64,000 bases of DNA from Parietichytrium sp. I65-24A (lineage: Eukaryota > Sar > Bigyra > Thraustochytrida > Thraustochytriidae), in the NCBI GenBank assembly GCA_012862575.1, contig BLSF01000028.1, positions 248,001-312,000 of the forward strand, written 5' to 3'. Within the stretch, counting starts at the first letter, position 1, and every line of letters begins with the position of its first letter. Below the pieces are notes generated by a model. The model saw only the letters and a list, made by a program, of their open reading frames with translations. It did no database searches and was not told the DNA's origin. A program made the position numbers and the translations under genes. Below are positions 54,138-64,000 of this stretch, piece after piece.

Positions 54138-55445
54138 TTACACTCGCAATCCATGCCACTTTAACATGGACGCCTTCTTTCCGCCATACAAAACTTCTCC
54201 GCGAGGGAGAAAATTGTGATACGCCGCAGCTATGGTCGCCTCGTCTTTGGACCACACAAGAACTGAGCGATAGTATGGCGAAGAAGCGGACAAGCGTCGA
54301 TAGGCGCGCAGCTTGGACACCGTGACGGACTCAGAGCTGAGAGCTATTCCAAAATATGCGTTGGCTCGAGCCGCGATTTCGATTTCAATGAGCGCACAAA
54401 AATTTCCTTTACACGGCCCAGAGAATGACCTGGCATTGGGATCGCTCTTGTATGTTGCAAGAATCGACTTCCTCTCGTTGTCGCTTGCCACAAAGATCGG
54501 CAAGTCTGTCCGTCCCACCGTGCTGTTCATGATCTCCAGAAGTCTATCATGAGACGGGGAGCATAGTGCACCGCTTTGTGCCCCAACGAAAGAATTCATG
54601 CGAGCTTCACAACTTCCCTCGAGCCACTTCAGATGCACAGCTGCAAAAGGTTTGTCGCCAAAGTTTTCTCGAATGAATTTACTGGCTGATTGCATGACAA
54701 ACTGATGCGGGTAAAGGTACTGAAAGAAGAGACGCTCAAGAGCAAGGTCAGGGACATAGCGGGCCCACGCGGAGATTTTGTGCAGCGTAAGCGCCTGCAC
54801 GCTCACGGCGCGGTAGCTCTTGAAAGTGTTTCGAACCATTTCCAGTCGCTGCTCCTCGACTATTCTGCAGCTGTGCTGTTTCACACAGATTCTTTTCAAG
54901 AAGTCTTCCGCTTTGGCGCCATCGCAAAACTTGGGGTTGTGAGAAACCACCAAGCCACGCCCTATTCTAGCCAGCGACGGAGCCTGCACGTACTTACTCA
55001 GTTTACCCGGCAGGACAAGTGTGCGATTTAGAAGATGTGCAAGAACGAGGCCACCTTTCAAACTTTGAATCTGATCTTCGGCAGTACCAAGTGCGCTCGT
55101 GATGCACAGAAACGGCCGCAATTTTTTCTTCGCCTTCGCTCCATCCTCCAAGGGATTGTAGGCACGCTGCACCGGTATTTTATCAAACTCCACATCAAGA
55201 AACCACATGTCCCGCAGAGCGGCACGCTCCGCTTCGCCGATTACGCTAGACACCTTCTCCGCCTCGTCTTGGGAGCCTGCCGGACGCTCAGCCATGAGCG
55301 TCGCATCGTTTGGCACGCTTGGCACGTCGTGTCGCCGCGGCCGCTCCGACCATGCATGCAGCGCCAGTATCCACCCCGCAATAAACACAAACCTGGCCCA
55401 CGTCATGCGAGGCGGGTCAGGTATCGTCTTCCAGCCGTGGGCCAT
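54138..55445 (-). CDS. Type II membrane protein related to protein O-fucosyltransferases (435 aa)
   Basis: Start at ATG 55445 (MAHGWKTIPDPPR); the frame opens upstream only at TTG. A single N-terminal signal anchor (RFVFIAGWILALHAW, about 18-32) followed by a charged stem indicates a Golgi type II protein. The lumenal domain has features of the GDP-fucose O-fucosyltransferase fold: GGLVLAHLLNRTLVLPG (about 160), FAAVHLKWLEGSCEARM (about 275, at the place of the HLR motif), FVASDNE, and a late CALIEIEIAARANAYFG segment. It probably transfers fucose or a similar sugar to secreted proteins. The HLR-to-HLK change leaves activity uncertain. Confidence 0.7.
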   Translation of the reverse strand: MAHGWKTIPDPPRMTWARFVFIAGWILALHAWSERPRRHDVPSVPNDATLMAERPAGSQDEAEKVSSVIGEAERAALRDMWFLDVEFDKIPVQRAYNPLEDGAKAKKKLRPFLCITSALGTAEDQIQSLKGGLVLAHLLNRTLVLPGKLSKYVQAPSLARIGRGLVVSHNPKFCDGAKAEDFLKRICVKQHSCRIVEEQRLEMVRNTFKSYRAVSVQALTLHKISAWARYVPDLALERLFFQYLYPHQFVMQSASKFIRENFGDKPFAAVHLKWLEGSCEARMNSFVGAQSGALCSPSHDRLLEIMNSTVGRTDLPIFVASDNERKSILATYKSDPNARSFSGPCKGNFCALIEIEIAARANAYFGIALSSESVTVSKLRAYRRLSASSPYYRSVLVWSKDEATIAAAYHNFLPRGEVLYGGKKASMLKWHGLRV

Positions 55446-56620
55446 GCTCCTCCCGCTCACCTTTCCTCGGCCACCTTCAGCGCGCCGCACAATCGCCCTC
55501 GCGCTCCCTGCCGACCTTGCGCCTCGATGCTTTTCTGCTTGGTCTTTCTCACAGTCAAGCAAAACTAAAGCGCCAAACGCAGCAAGCAACTTGAACAAAC
55601 GCAGCGAAACAACGTCGCATATGCATCGACTGCATAACAAAATCAACAAAATCGGCGCAAAAGTCTCACAGTATGTGGAGAATGTGGAGAATGTGGAGAA
55701 TGTGGAGAATGTGGAGGGACGAAAGCTAACGTAGGGACTGACTGACCGCTGGACTAAATGCAGCGAGAGAGAGAGATGGAGAGCTAGCTAGAGAGAGCGT
55801 CGTTATGCGAGCCACAAGGGATGCACTGGCCTCCGACTGGTCTCTTCTACAGCCCCTTAGCTGTGCCTCTCTCGAGACCCTCGAGGCTGAGAGATCATGA
55901 GAGATCTGAGAGATGCTGAGAGAGGTACTCGAGTAGCTGAGAGCGCGTCCTGCGAGGTGCGAGGTGCGAGATGCGAGATTTGCGAGATGCTAGTTGGGGA
56001 TGTTGTCAGGCCGTTCGGAAGATATCTTGCAATTCGCGCCGCAACTTGAAACTTGAGACCTCGCGAGTCACCCGCAGTCAGTAGACTACATTGAGACTTG
56101 TAGTGGGTGAGTCGTGCGAGGCTGGCTCCTTACATGAACAGAAAATTTATACTACTTTAGACACCACTGAGGGTGCTAAGCTAACCCCTCAATGGCTTGA
56201 GCGGGACGAAACTAATTTCTAATGCGAACTTCGATGTGCTCTCTTTTGATTGTATGTTGTTAAAAAGGAAAGTGGGCACTGAGCAGAGCTGCGGGAATGG
56301 GGTAAGGGAAGCGGGCAGAAGTGCGGGGAAGGTTTGTGGAAGGGAGGGTTTCTCAGTAAGTAAAGTGGCTTCCGGACAGAGAGGATAGCAACTGTTCCGA
56401 TGGTTCGGGGAATCGAAAACGAAATGCATTAGATAGATGTTTACATTTCGTGCAACGTTTTTGCAGAGCTCAGAAATGATTGATCACGTCGTGAATGGGA
56501 CATTTACACTGACCGAAATGGGGAAGCTACTTTGGGTTTTTATACAGAATTCAGATCACGTCGTGCTTGGAACACGGACGAACGGAACTTTCGAGAAAAG
56601 AGTCCAAGAGCAAAAGCCAA
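55446..56620. other. Spacer between O-FucT-like and EI24-like genes
   Basis: Holds the GTGGAGAAT minisatellite and GAGA/GCGAGAT-type simple sequence (55760-55985). No gene is supported. Confidence 0.5.
55675..55719. repeat. 9-bp minisatellite GTGGAGAAT x4-5
   Basis: Four perfect units plus a partial fifth, just upstream of the O-FucT-like gene. Confidence 0.9.
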
Positions 56621-57481
56621 CTAAACTCTATTCATGCCCTTTCCTTTGCCACTCTCGTCGATTGGCGTGGCAACAGGAATACCACCTGCTTGAGCTGAGT
56701 CTTGTGTCGTGTTTTGTCGAGGGGGTACATTCGTATGCACGTACCTGGTCTGGTTGTTTTCCTCCTTCGCTAACGCCCACTTTAAAGCAGGATCCCTCTC
56801 AGCAGCATAAAGGGCTGCCCCGGCTGCGTTGGTGCACATGAAGAAAATCCCAAAAACTGGAATCGTTTCGAGCAGCAAAGCACAAGTGCCAAAGCCGGAG
56901 TAGAATCCGTTCCGTTTGCAGAGCTCGTACTGTTCACGATACCCAGCGATGCGATGGGCCGCAAAGTAGTCACGGTGGAGATTCCAGGCATAAAAGAAGC
57001 CATTTATGAGGGAGAAAATGATGTTTCCCACCACTGGAATAACATTCAGAGGCAGGGTGAGAATCAGGAAGGTCATTTGGATCCAAATGAAAAACCCGCA
57101 CCCTCTACATTCAGAGCAGCACAAAGGCTGCAGCTTTTTGGTCCGCGCCTTTGCCTCCTCGCACATCTTGGCTTCGTAAACTTTGTCAAAGATTCGCTGC
57201 TGAAGTTCCCCGAAGATGATTAAAAACACGATGAGAGAGATCAAAACAGCTTCCACCAGCGCCATGAAGAACGCCAGAAACCACGACCAACCCGGTGCAA
57301 GTCCAGTGGATTCAAGCGCTATCGCCTGCGCAGGGAACGCCGCAGCGAGCATCACAATTACAATCACCAACGCCAGCACCATCGACAGAATCAGCGGGCA
57401 AACGATGATCTTCCACAGCCATGGCGTGCCAACGGTGTAGGTCACTCCCCTTGCCACGTACACGGTGTCCGTGAAGGCCAT
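56621..57481 (-). CDS. EI24/RRT8-type multipass membrane protein (286 aa)
   Basis: A single exon. ATG 57481 (MAFTDTVYVARG) was chosen. The frame continues 25 codons upstream to a GTG (VRYLRACKAVEEVLFGW...), and that stretch looks plausibly coding, so an upstream exon cannot be excluded. There are about five transmembrane helices. The signature LPLNVIPVVGNIIFSLINGF (about 160-179), followed by YAWNLHRDYF, matches the EI24/CysZ-like family that includes fungal RRT8 and LDS proteins. A Cys-rich loop (CCSECRGCG) precedes it. Family members reside in the ER or lipid droplets. The C-terminus is soluble and polar. Confidence 0.75.
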   Translation of the reverse strand: MAFTDTVYVARGVTYTVGTPWLWKIIVCPLILSMVLALVIVIVMLAAAFPAQAIALESTGLAPGWSWFLAFFMALVEAVLISLIVFLIIFGELQQRIFDKVYEAKMCEEAKARTKKLQPLCCSECRGCGFFIWIQMTFLILTLPLNVIPVVGNIIFSLINGFFYAWNLHRDYFAAHRIAGYREQYELCKRNGFYSGFGTCALLLETIPVFGIFFMCTNAAGAALYAAERDPALKWALAKEENNQTRYVHTNVPPRQNTTQDSAQAGGIPVATPIDESGKGKGMNRV

Positions 57482-60400
57482 TCTTCCTTCCGCCCAGGGC
57501 GTTGCCCAGCCGAACAATACTTCTTCCACCGCCTTGCACGCCCGCAAGTAGCGCACTCAGAGTGAGTACCTTCTTCCCGATCCCCAAACTCGACAACCTC
57601 GCACGTGCGGATACGTGCGGCACGCAACTCACGTACGTACCTTCACCCAGATACGGTACTGTAAACAGGCTTTATTCCATTTTATTCCTGTACTGGACCT
57701 CGCTTACTTGCTGGAGTTGACCAAGTAGTTGACGACTGGGACCAAGTTTTGCCGGCACTCAGTACACTCACTCACTCACTCGCTTGCACATTCACACATT
57801 TACTTGCCAAGAAGCTCCCTGCGCCGATAGGACCGACGCGCTTTGTTGTTGAGTGTCGGTATCGGTGGCAGCGAGTCGACTCGCCAGAAACAATCATTGA
57901 TCCATTGATCCATTGATCCATTGTTTTCATCGATGCATTGTTTTCATCGATTCATTGCTTTCATTGATTCATTGATTCATTGTTTTCATTGATTCATTTG
58001 ATTCATTTGATTCATTGATTTACTGATCGACCGCCAGCTCCGCGGGTAATCGTCACGCATCAGTGCGGTGTGTCACGGTGTGGCGCATCGATCCATTCTC
58101 AAGATCACCTTTACAAGTTTGCAAATATCGGAATCGGAACGGAGAAACTTCTTTCAATTTTCGATTTGGCAACCAACTGTTTGTTCACTCAAGGCTGGGA
58201 ATGAACTAACTGTTTTAAAAGGAAACTACAACTTGAAGATCTCTTGCTTCGAGTTGAGCATCTCGAGATCGGCCAATTATAGGCACAGACCAAAATCATT
58301 TGTGTTCGCCTACCAACGAACGCAATCGGCCCGGAAGCACAGCCCAAAACACAAAAGGGAAATCAAGCCAAAGTAGATAACAGAAAGAAGAAAGGATAGA
58401 AAGCGAAGAGTCGAGATGAGAACTCACTCTCAGTTCAGAACTCAGAAAATTCAGAATTCAGAAGGCGAAAAGAGGTCGACCGTAGGCCTTCACGTTGTTC
58501 GTGAATATCTTGCCCGAACTGGAAGGGTATTCGCCACTATTCCACTATCGCGATACGCCAATTACATATTATTACATACAGTGCACACCCTTCGCATTCG
58601 TAGGAAAGAAAGAAGGAAGGAAAGGAGCAAAAGGCAAAAAGGGCGCGCGCTCACTTTTCCCTCTTCTGTTGTTTTGAGATAATTGAAAAGCAGAATCCCA
58701 CATTTCAGAAGCGTAACTTACCTTTGGTACTCTTAATTCAATCCTCTCTTTCTTCCAATCGATTTTGGGTGGGAAAAGGTGTGCATTCATGTGATCACAG
58801 CGCATAGGTTGCACAGATGGTCAGAACAGAGGCTTTGAGATGGGTTGAGATCGTATGATGGGTTGGCAGCCTAGGCTTGGAACTTTGCTGGACAGAAATG
58901 GCCAGGAATGTGGGACTAAAGTTACTGCGAATCGTGATTCGTGAACTGATGTGATTCTGTGAGTGTGACTTTCGAACTGTTCTGCCTTCGAGTTTTGACT
59001 CTTGATGGATGGAATGAGTGGAATGAGAGGTTTTATTTTAAGTGTACTGAGTACTGCTGGCCGAGTCAGCGCAAACACCCCGCTCGCTGCACGAAACGAC
59101 CTTCGGGGATTGTGAAAGACTAAGCGTTGACGACTTTGAACTTTCGAACATGGGGCGATGAGATCTGGCACGGCAGTGAGCTCCGAGTAATCCGAGTAAG
59201 GGTTGGAAAAAGTTCACTGCTCGAGATAATTCTAAGCCACGTGTATGGCACGGACGGACCCGATTTTGCTCTTCTCCAAGTCTTCTCCACTTCACGCTTT
59301 CAGCAAGGCGATCGATTCGAATTCCGTTGCTATTCTCTCTGCGCTCCCTCATCACAAGACGGTGATGATGAACTGATTTTCATGAGTCAACTGATTTTCA
59401 ACAGAGCATTACAACGGTTGCAGATATCGCAGACCTTCCTTCGATCTAACTTGACCCGCCCGTCAGAAGAAAGAACCCCCCACTCCACGAATTATCCGCG
59501 CCATCTGGCGATGAGTTTCACCACACATTGTGACAACCGAGTACCCTAAATCGCTGGGCATGGGCACGAGAACACAATCCTCGCCTTGCCGTTTCAAAAC
59601 CTTTTGCCAGAGAGCATTGGAGCTTGAACTTGCCAGCGACCCTCAGAGACTTTTGGCTCCACTTCACTGCAAAAGCGCGATGCAGGCCCACCTTTTTTTA
59701 GTTGGTGGTGGAGTATCACGCGTAAACTTATCCGATCTTCCCAGCCTGGCACAGAGGCACAGAGTAAGTTTCACAGAGTACTGATGTGAGTACCAGTGCA
59801 TCTGTAACTACCCGCGCGGGCTTTCTCCAATTTCCCCAGCGCTGCGCTGCGTTCCCACTGTCAAAAGAGAACTTTTGCAATCAAGTTGCCGTCCGTGCCA
59901 CAGTGAATAGATGTGAATATGATTTCAAACAAGCAGGCGGGCCGTCTCCGATTAACAGAAGCTTTCATTTTCAAGTTAATCCGAGTTGCCCGGTTTACCG
60001 AACCAGCCCTCGTCCTCTCATTCCTCTATGTTCCGACGCACAGGTCACCCTTGGCAGATGGATTGATGTGATGCGATGCGATGCGATGCGTTTGCCTGAA
60101 CTTTCAATTCTTTCGAATTCTAAAGCTTGGCATGGTTGGCAGATGGAAAGAATTGAAAGAGAGGCTTTTACTAAGTAGTACGCACAGGGTCATGCAATGT
60201 CGTGAGGGTGGCGCAGAGAGTGGAAGGATGGAAGGCTGAGAGTGGGGAAAAGAAAGATAGGGAGGAACGAAGCAAAGTTAATCATCGCTACCTTTCCGTC
60301 TACCATCCTTGCTTACCTCTCACTGTGAAATTGCTTGGCCTTGTCGTCGCTACCTGCTTGCACTGCTTGCCACACCCCTCCCTCTTTCCTCCTCCCAAGA

Positions 60401-61028
60401 ATACAACTCAAAAACAAAAAAAGCCTTCCCTACCTTTGGTGTGCCTTTCACATTCTCCCAAATGCCGTCTGCCCCAATCCACTCCAAAACCAGCTGCCAA
60501 GTCGCACATATCTATCCTTTCAACCTAAAAATCAAAATCGAAAAATTAACCACAACGAAAGTGGTGTTCCCTTTGCAGGAGTTGCAGCATTCAGAAGTTC
60601 ACTTCCAACTCTTCCACCTTCACAACTACCTCCCTCCGTCTGCATTGTCTCCATAATCTGCATTTAGCAGCCGATTTCCAAGAGGTAGGTGCACACCCTT
60701 GGCGGTCGGGCCTAGTTGTAGATGGGCGTGCGCTAGCGGAGCGAGGGAAGAAAGTGAAGAAAGCAATGGAAACAATGGAAAGTGAAGGGAAGGTGAGGCC
60801 GGTAAGGAGTGTAAATTGCACGGAAACGAGGAACAGGAGAGACAGGAGAGACAGGAGACAGTCTCAGAATACAGAGAGAAAGACAGTGAATGACGTGGAG
60901 GTATTCGAGGAGGTAGACCTGCGTAGCCAGCGGGCCGAAATCGCGAGACCAGAGGAGCTTGCATACCGGTACACCGTTACGAGGATTGTGGAAGCGTCGC
61001 AGGGAGAGAGGGAAGAGGACGACAGAGA
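57482..61028. other. Longest spacer (3.5 kb) EI24-like / Ser-rich gene
   Basis: A divergent promoter region. It holds an ATTGATTC-type array (57897-58023), one copy of the recurring motif (59776-59794) and simple sequence. Near the right end a purine-rich frame (60754-61074) overlaps the next start in another frame and may be a long upstream ORF. No gene is convincingly supported. Confidence 0.5.
57897..58023. repeat. Degenerate ATTGATTC/ATTGATCC array
   Basis: About 14 variant units. Related in sequence to the ATTGAATC array at 39900-40052. Confidence 0.85.
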
Positions 61029-62120
61029 ATGGAAGGGGTTCGCGAGCGGATCCAGCACGCGCGCGAGACCCTGAAAGAGAAGTATGAGCCGATCATGATG
61101 TCGCCAGAGGAGAGGCGGCCGGCGTACAGGGAGCGCAGGGCGTCGACGTTCGGGAATCAGAGCAGTTTCAGCGCGAGGAGTTCCAGCTCGACGTGGTCTT
61201 TCTTGCCAAAGATGCCCAAGCTGTCGCGCAGGAGGAAAAATCCAACGCGCGAGGCTTCTTATCGCGACGACCGTTCGAGCTTTTCCTCGTTTTCGAGTTT
61301 CACGAGCATGTCGTCCGTAGATAGCACCCTGGAGCGCCGCAGAAAGATGGCGACCAGCAACAACTTGTCCGAGTCGGAGAGAGTTACTTCGACTGGCATG
61401 ACTTCTGCATTTTCAGATGTCGATAGTGGGTCTGCATTCTCATCTGTATCAAAATCAGACTCCCCGCGACTCAGCACCGGCTCCTTCTTTAGTAGATTCA
61501 GAAGAAGCAGAAAGCACAAGCCATCACTTGCTGGGCAGTCAAGGCGCGAAAGTTTCCTTGAAGAGCCAGTTACCTATGACGGAGACGCTGTGGCCCCGCC
61601 AAAGCGAAGCTTCCTTCGTTCAAGCTTCCAGCGATTGAGCTACTTTTTCGGCGCGAGGACAAACTCAAAGTCGGACGATGCCCCTCAGTCGGTCTTAGAT
61701 ATCTCTTCCAAGTATGACAGTTCGGGCGCTGCAGACAAAGCTGCGCAAAAGAACAGCGACGACATTGATTTCAGCGTTGCTCCAGAGTTCTTCACCCCGA
61801 TTCGTGAAAAGCACAAGAAGAAGCCCAGCAAGATGTCGCACGCCTCTGAGGAGCCTTTGCCTGTTCCAAACATGAACGTGTTTCCACCAATTCGCGCTCC
61901 CGAGACCTCAATCCCTCCATTTCCGATCGAAGAAACCCCCAAACTTGTGCCACCACCTCCACACATGTCCGTGACCCCTATGAACAAGAAGGCTATTGCA
62001 CCACCTCCAGGATTGGGACCTCCTGGATTAAGCAATGGGCCGATGCGCCGCAAATTTGTCACCAACTTTGTTGTTGACAGCCAGCCAGCCAGTGCTGGTC
62101 GCGCGGTTCCTGATGTATAA
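61029..62120 (+). CDS. Ser/Arg-rich protein with proline-rich C-terminus (363 aa)
   Basis: A single exon from ATG 61029 (MEGVRERIQHARETL). The N-terminal 25 residues are helical and charged. The next 200 are Ser- and Arg-rich, with repeated RRxS sites typical of basophilic kinases (SRRES, RRRK). Two similar segments occur (STGSFFSRFRRSRKHKPS and RSFLRSSFQRLSYFFGA). The C-terminal third is Pro-rich (PPPPHMSVTP, APPPGLGPPGL), suitable for SH3 or WW partners. No globular domain is recognised. An adaptor or kinase substrate is inference. Confidence 0.65.
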   Translation: MEGVRERIQHARETLKEKYEPIMMSPEERRPAYRERRASTFGNQSSFSARSSSSTWSFLPKMPKLSRRRKNPTREASYRDDRSSFSSFSSFTSMSSVDSTLERRRKMATSNNLSESERVTSTGMTSAFSDVDSGSAFSSVSKSDSPRLSTGSFFSRFRRSRKHKPSLAGQSRRESFLEEPVTYDGDAVAPPKRSFLRSSFQRLSYFFGARTNSKSDDAPQSVLDISSKYDSSGAADKAAQKNSDDIDFSVAPEFFTPIREKHKKKPSKMSHASEEPLPVPNMNVFPPIRAPETSIPPFPIEETPKLVPPPPHMSVTPMNKKAIAPPPGLGPPGLSNGPMRRKFVTNFVVDSQPASAGRAVPDV

Positions 62121-62466
62121 ACCCAAACCTGAACGAAAATTTCTGCTGTGTCACTCCGCATTTTCTTTTTTCTTTTTTCTTTCCCCATCCAGCCATCTTA
62201 TATCATCTTATTCTCCCAACCCATGCACCAGCTTTTGCTCTTGGCGTTCACCAAGTAGGCTAGATCCTCTCCTTGAAAGAGGAGGCACCATTTCCAAAAT
62301 TTCATCGCGAGAACAAATCAAAAAAGCTGCGCGAAGTTGCACTCACTGTCAATGCGTTTGAGATCAAGCGCGGAAAACAACATGGGAGACAAAGTTTCGA
62401 AATAAAATTTTGAAAGTCGATTCAAGTAAAGAAGAGAAAACGGTTGAGAGGCGGGGGAAAATACAA
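62121..62466. other. Convergent 3' spacer Ser-rich gene / bZIP
   Basis: 346 bp with T-rich and A-rich stretches, probably 3' UTRs. No gene is seen. Confidence 0.6.
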
Positions 62467-63894
62467 TCACGACATGCGCTGACCGAGCTCTTGGCGGTAG
62501 GATCTGAGAATCTCCACGAACTTGTGCGTTATGCACCCATCCTGGATGACGTCGTCGATATTTTCAATCGCCTTTAGCCGGACATCGTCGGGAAAGCTGA
62601 ATACCACACAGAGGCGAGAGTCGGCCATTACGTTCCACATGACAGCACCTTGCACGAACAAGCTGGTAATACGGTTTGCGTTTTCATATTCCGGGGCGGC
62701 GGAATGCTGAGTTGTGCTCATAGCCATGACAATGGCAGCCACTTTACCCACGGCAGGCTTTGCCTTGTTTGAGTTTGGAAGAGCCAAGGTGCTCTTCGCA
62801 AGCTCTTTCGTTCTGCGATTGCAGATCAGTACCAGGTCTTGATCCTTTTCTCCTTCCCAGCGCTCACGGTAATACACCATCTTGGTGTTCATGTCTGGCA
62901 TGTCGTCGGTGAGCTGAGTAACCTCCACGCCTTTGACACTGTACAGTCGCTGCTGCGTAGCTGTGTTGCTAAAGCTGTCCCAAAAGAAGTCAGACAAAGG
63001 CGAGGCATCGATGCCAGGGAACAAAACGTCAACTCGAACATTCAAGCGGCGGCGCGGTGTTTGGTCGGTGCCTTCCGTCTTGACTCCACTTCGAAACTCG
63101 TCTTTGAACTTGTAAAACACGGAAAAATTTTGGTATGGCAGATCAGCGTCCAGCGGCACAGTAGCTTGCTGCCAATTGTCCCCTTGACTCTGTGAAATCA
63201 AGCCCAATACATGCGCTTGTGCGGTGTCGGCCCCTTGTTTGTATATGGTATGGCGCGCGTTTACGCTACACGGCGCGCCCTCGCTCAGACGCTTGAAGCA
63301 AGCAACGAACCTCTTGTGTTCCTCCAACTGAGCGCGGAGAAGCTCGTTCTCGGCGCGCATGTCTGTGGAACCTTGCTCCCTCAACGACTCCACCTTCAGC
63401 TGAAGCTCCCCGATCTTCGCCAGAAACTGCGACCGCTCTTCGCGCAGCCGCTCGTTCTCGTCGCGCAGGTCTTCCAGCTCGCGCTTTCGCCTCGCGCGGC
63501 TCATCTTCGACGCAAGAGCAATCTGCTTCCTCCGCTTGGCCTTCTTTTCATCGTCGTCATCGTCCTTCTCGCGGCGTTTGCCGGATCTCGACTCCTCGTC
63601 ATCGTTGTCCACGGACAGGGACGACGGACGACTCACGACTCCCGAGGCGCTCATGCTCACCCCGCCACTCATTCCACCAGGCATGGGGCCACGCATCTGC
63701 GATGGGTTCAAGCCAGAATGCAAGCCGGCCGTGGCGCTGAACCCTGCTGTGCCCATCGGCACGCTCGAGCCCGGGTATGAAGGCTGTTGCTGATAGTACA
63801 TGTTGTCCTCAAGGAAATGGCCAGTCGCGTCCATCACATCGTTTGGTATGAGCAAGTCAAAGTCAAACAGATCCTGTTTGGCCTGAGACGCCAT
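62467..63894 (-). CDS. bZIP transcription factor with unusual basic region (475 aa)
   Basis: Start at ATG 63894 (MASQAKQDLFDFDLL); the frame opens upstream at GTG. The N-terminal 100 residues are Gly/Ser/Met-rich, a likely activation region. Residues of about 118-185 form the bZIP: acidic then basic (KKAKRRKQIALASKMSRARR), followed by Leu/hydrophobic heptads (LEDLRDENERLREERSQFL and beyond). In the N-x2-A-[AS]-x2-S-R core the invariant Asn is Ile (IALASKMSR). The remaining 280 residues form a globular domain (FSVFYKFKDEF, DFFWDSFSNTATQQRLY, NRITSLFVQGAVMWNVMADS) like the long C-terminal regions I recall in stramenopile bZIPs. It should bind DNA as a dimer in the nucleus, with altered specificity. 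Confidence 0.85.
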   Translation of the reverse strand: MASQAKQDLFDFDLLIPNDVMDATGHFLEDNMYYQQQPSYPGSSVPMGTAGFSATAGLHSGLNPSQMRGPMPGGMSGGVSMSASGVVSRPSSLSVDNDDEESRSGKRREKDDDDDEKKAKRRKQIALASKMSRARRKRELEDLRDENERLREERSQFLAKIGELQLKVESLREQGSTDMRAENELLRAQLEEHKRFVACFKRLSEGAPCSVNARHTIYKQGADTAQAHVLGLISQSQGDNWQQATVPLDADLPYQNFSVFYKFKDEFRSGVKTEGTDQTPRRRLNVRVDVLFPGIDASPLSDFFWDSFSNTATQQRLYSVKGVEVTQLTDDMPDMNTKMVYYRERWEGEKDQDLVLICNRRTKELAKSTLALPNSNKAKPAVGKVAAIVMAMSTTQHSAAPEYENANRITSLFVQGAVMWNVMADSRLCVVFSFPDDVRLKAIENIDDVIQDGCITHKFVEILRSYRQELGQRMS

Positions 63895-64000
63895 CTTGCT
63901 TAATTGCTTTCTTTCTTGCTTGCTTGCTTTCACTCTTTACAGCTCGCCCTGCTCTTTGCGTTCTTCTGCTCCGCCTGCGCCAATTCACCTCCTCCAAGTT

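Overview
This 64-kb window is nuclear DNA of an intron-poor eukaryotic microbe. The evidence is 13 short spliceosomal introns (53-124 nt, mostly GTAAGT...YAG) in seven of about 25 protein genes. The gene content is purely eukaryotic: Snf7/ESCRT-III, LSm8, an SR140-like splicing factor, taxilin, an AMBRA1-like WD40 protein, a cyclic-nucleotide-binding kinase and a TPPP/p25-alpha protein. p25-alpha points to a flagellate lineage. A bZIP factor with an altered basic region and long C-terminal domain, a DD3-3-like surface protein and a plant/protist-type WD40 protein suggest a heterotrophic protist, perhaps a stramenopile such as a thraustochytrid or oomycete relative. That placement is inference. 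No prophage, IS element, CRISPR array, rRNA or confident tRNA was seen.

Layout. 1-10.9 kb: an N-acylated LRR protein (cut by the window edge), a Ser/Lys-rich nuclear protein, an unknown gene followed by a diverged copy of its own 3' end, spliced SNF7, and a secreted astacin protease. 10.9-26.7 kb: a TPPP protein with an internal WW domain, a 3.3-kb spacer with a hairpin-rich block, an abundant-type DD3-3 membrane protein, a PH-cPLA2-like lipase, a secreted PDZ-PDZ-PA-PA protein, and a very GC-rich multipass membrane protein. 26.9-39.3 kb: two neighbouring cyclic-nucleotide-binding genes (a multi-CNB kinase and an N-acylated CNB-CNB-RGS protein), a small SVIP-like protein with two VCP-binding-motif matches, and a conserved WD40-like protein. 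41-51.7 kb: taxilin, LSM8, an SR140-like RRM-CID protein, a low-complexity protein, an AMBRA1-like protein and a multipass membrane protein. 53-64 kb: mitochondrial-type beta-carbonic anhydrase, a Golgi-type O-fucosyltransferase-like protein, an EI24-type membrane protein, a Ser-rich protein and the bZIP factor.

Themes. Signalling and membrane-trafficking proteins dominate, and several combine familiar domains in unfamiliar ways: p25-alpha with WW, CNB with RGS, secreted PDZ with PA, and an AMBRA1-like protein with a zinc ribbon. Three proteins begin Met-Gly-Cys and are probably membrane-anchored by acylation. Spacers of 1-3.5 kb are rich in mini- and microsatellites and share a recurring near-palindromic motif (GAGTACTGAC-W-GTGAGTAC) that may be a regulatory site. 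All start codons given are ATG. Where an open frame runs upstream from GTG or TTG, the first in-frame ATG was preferred.
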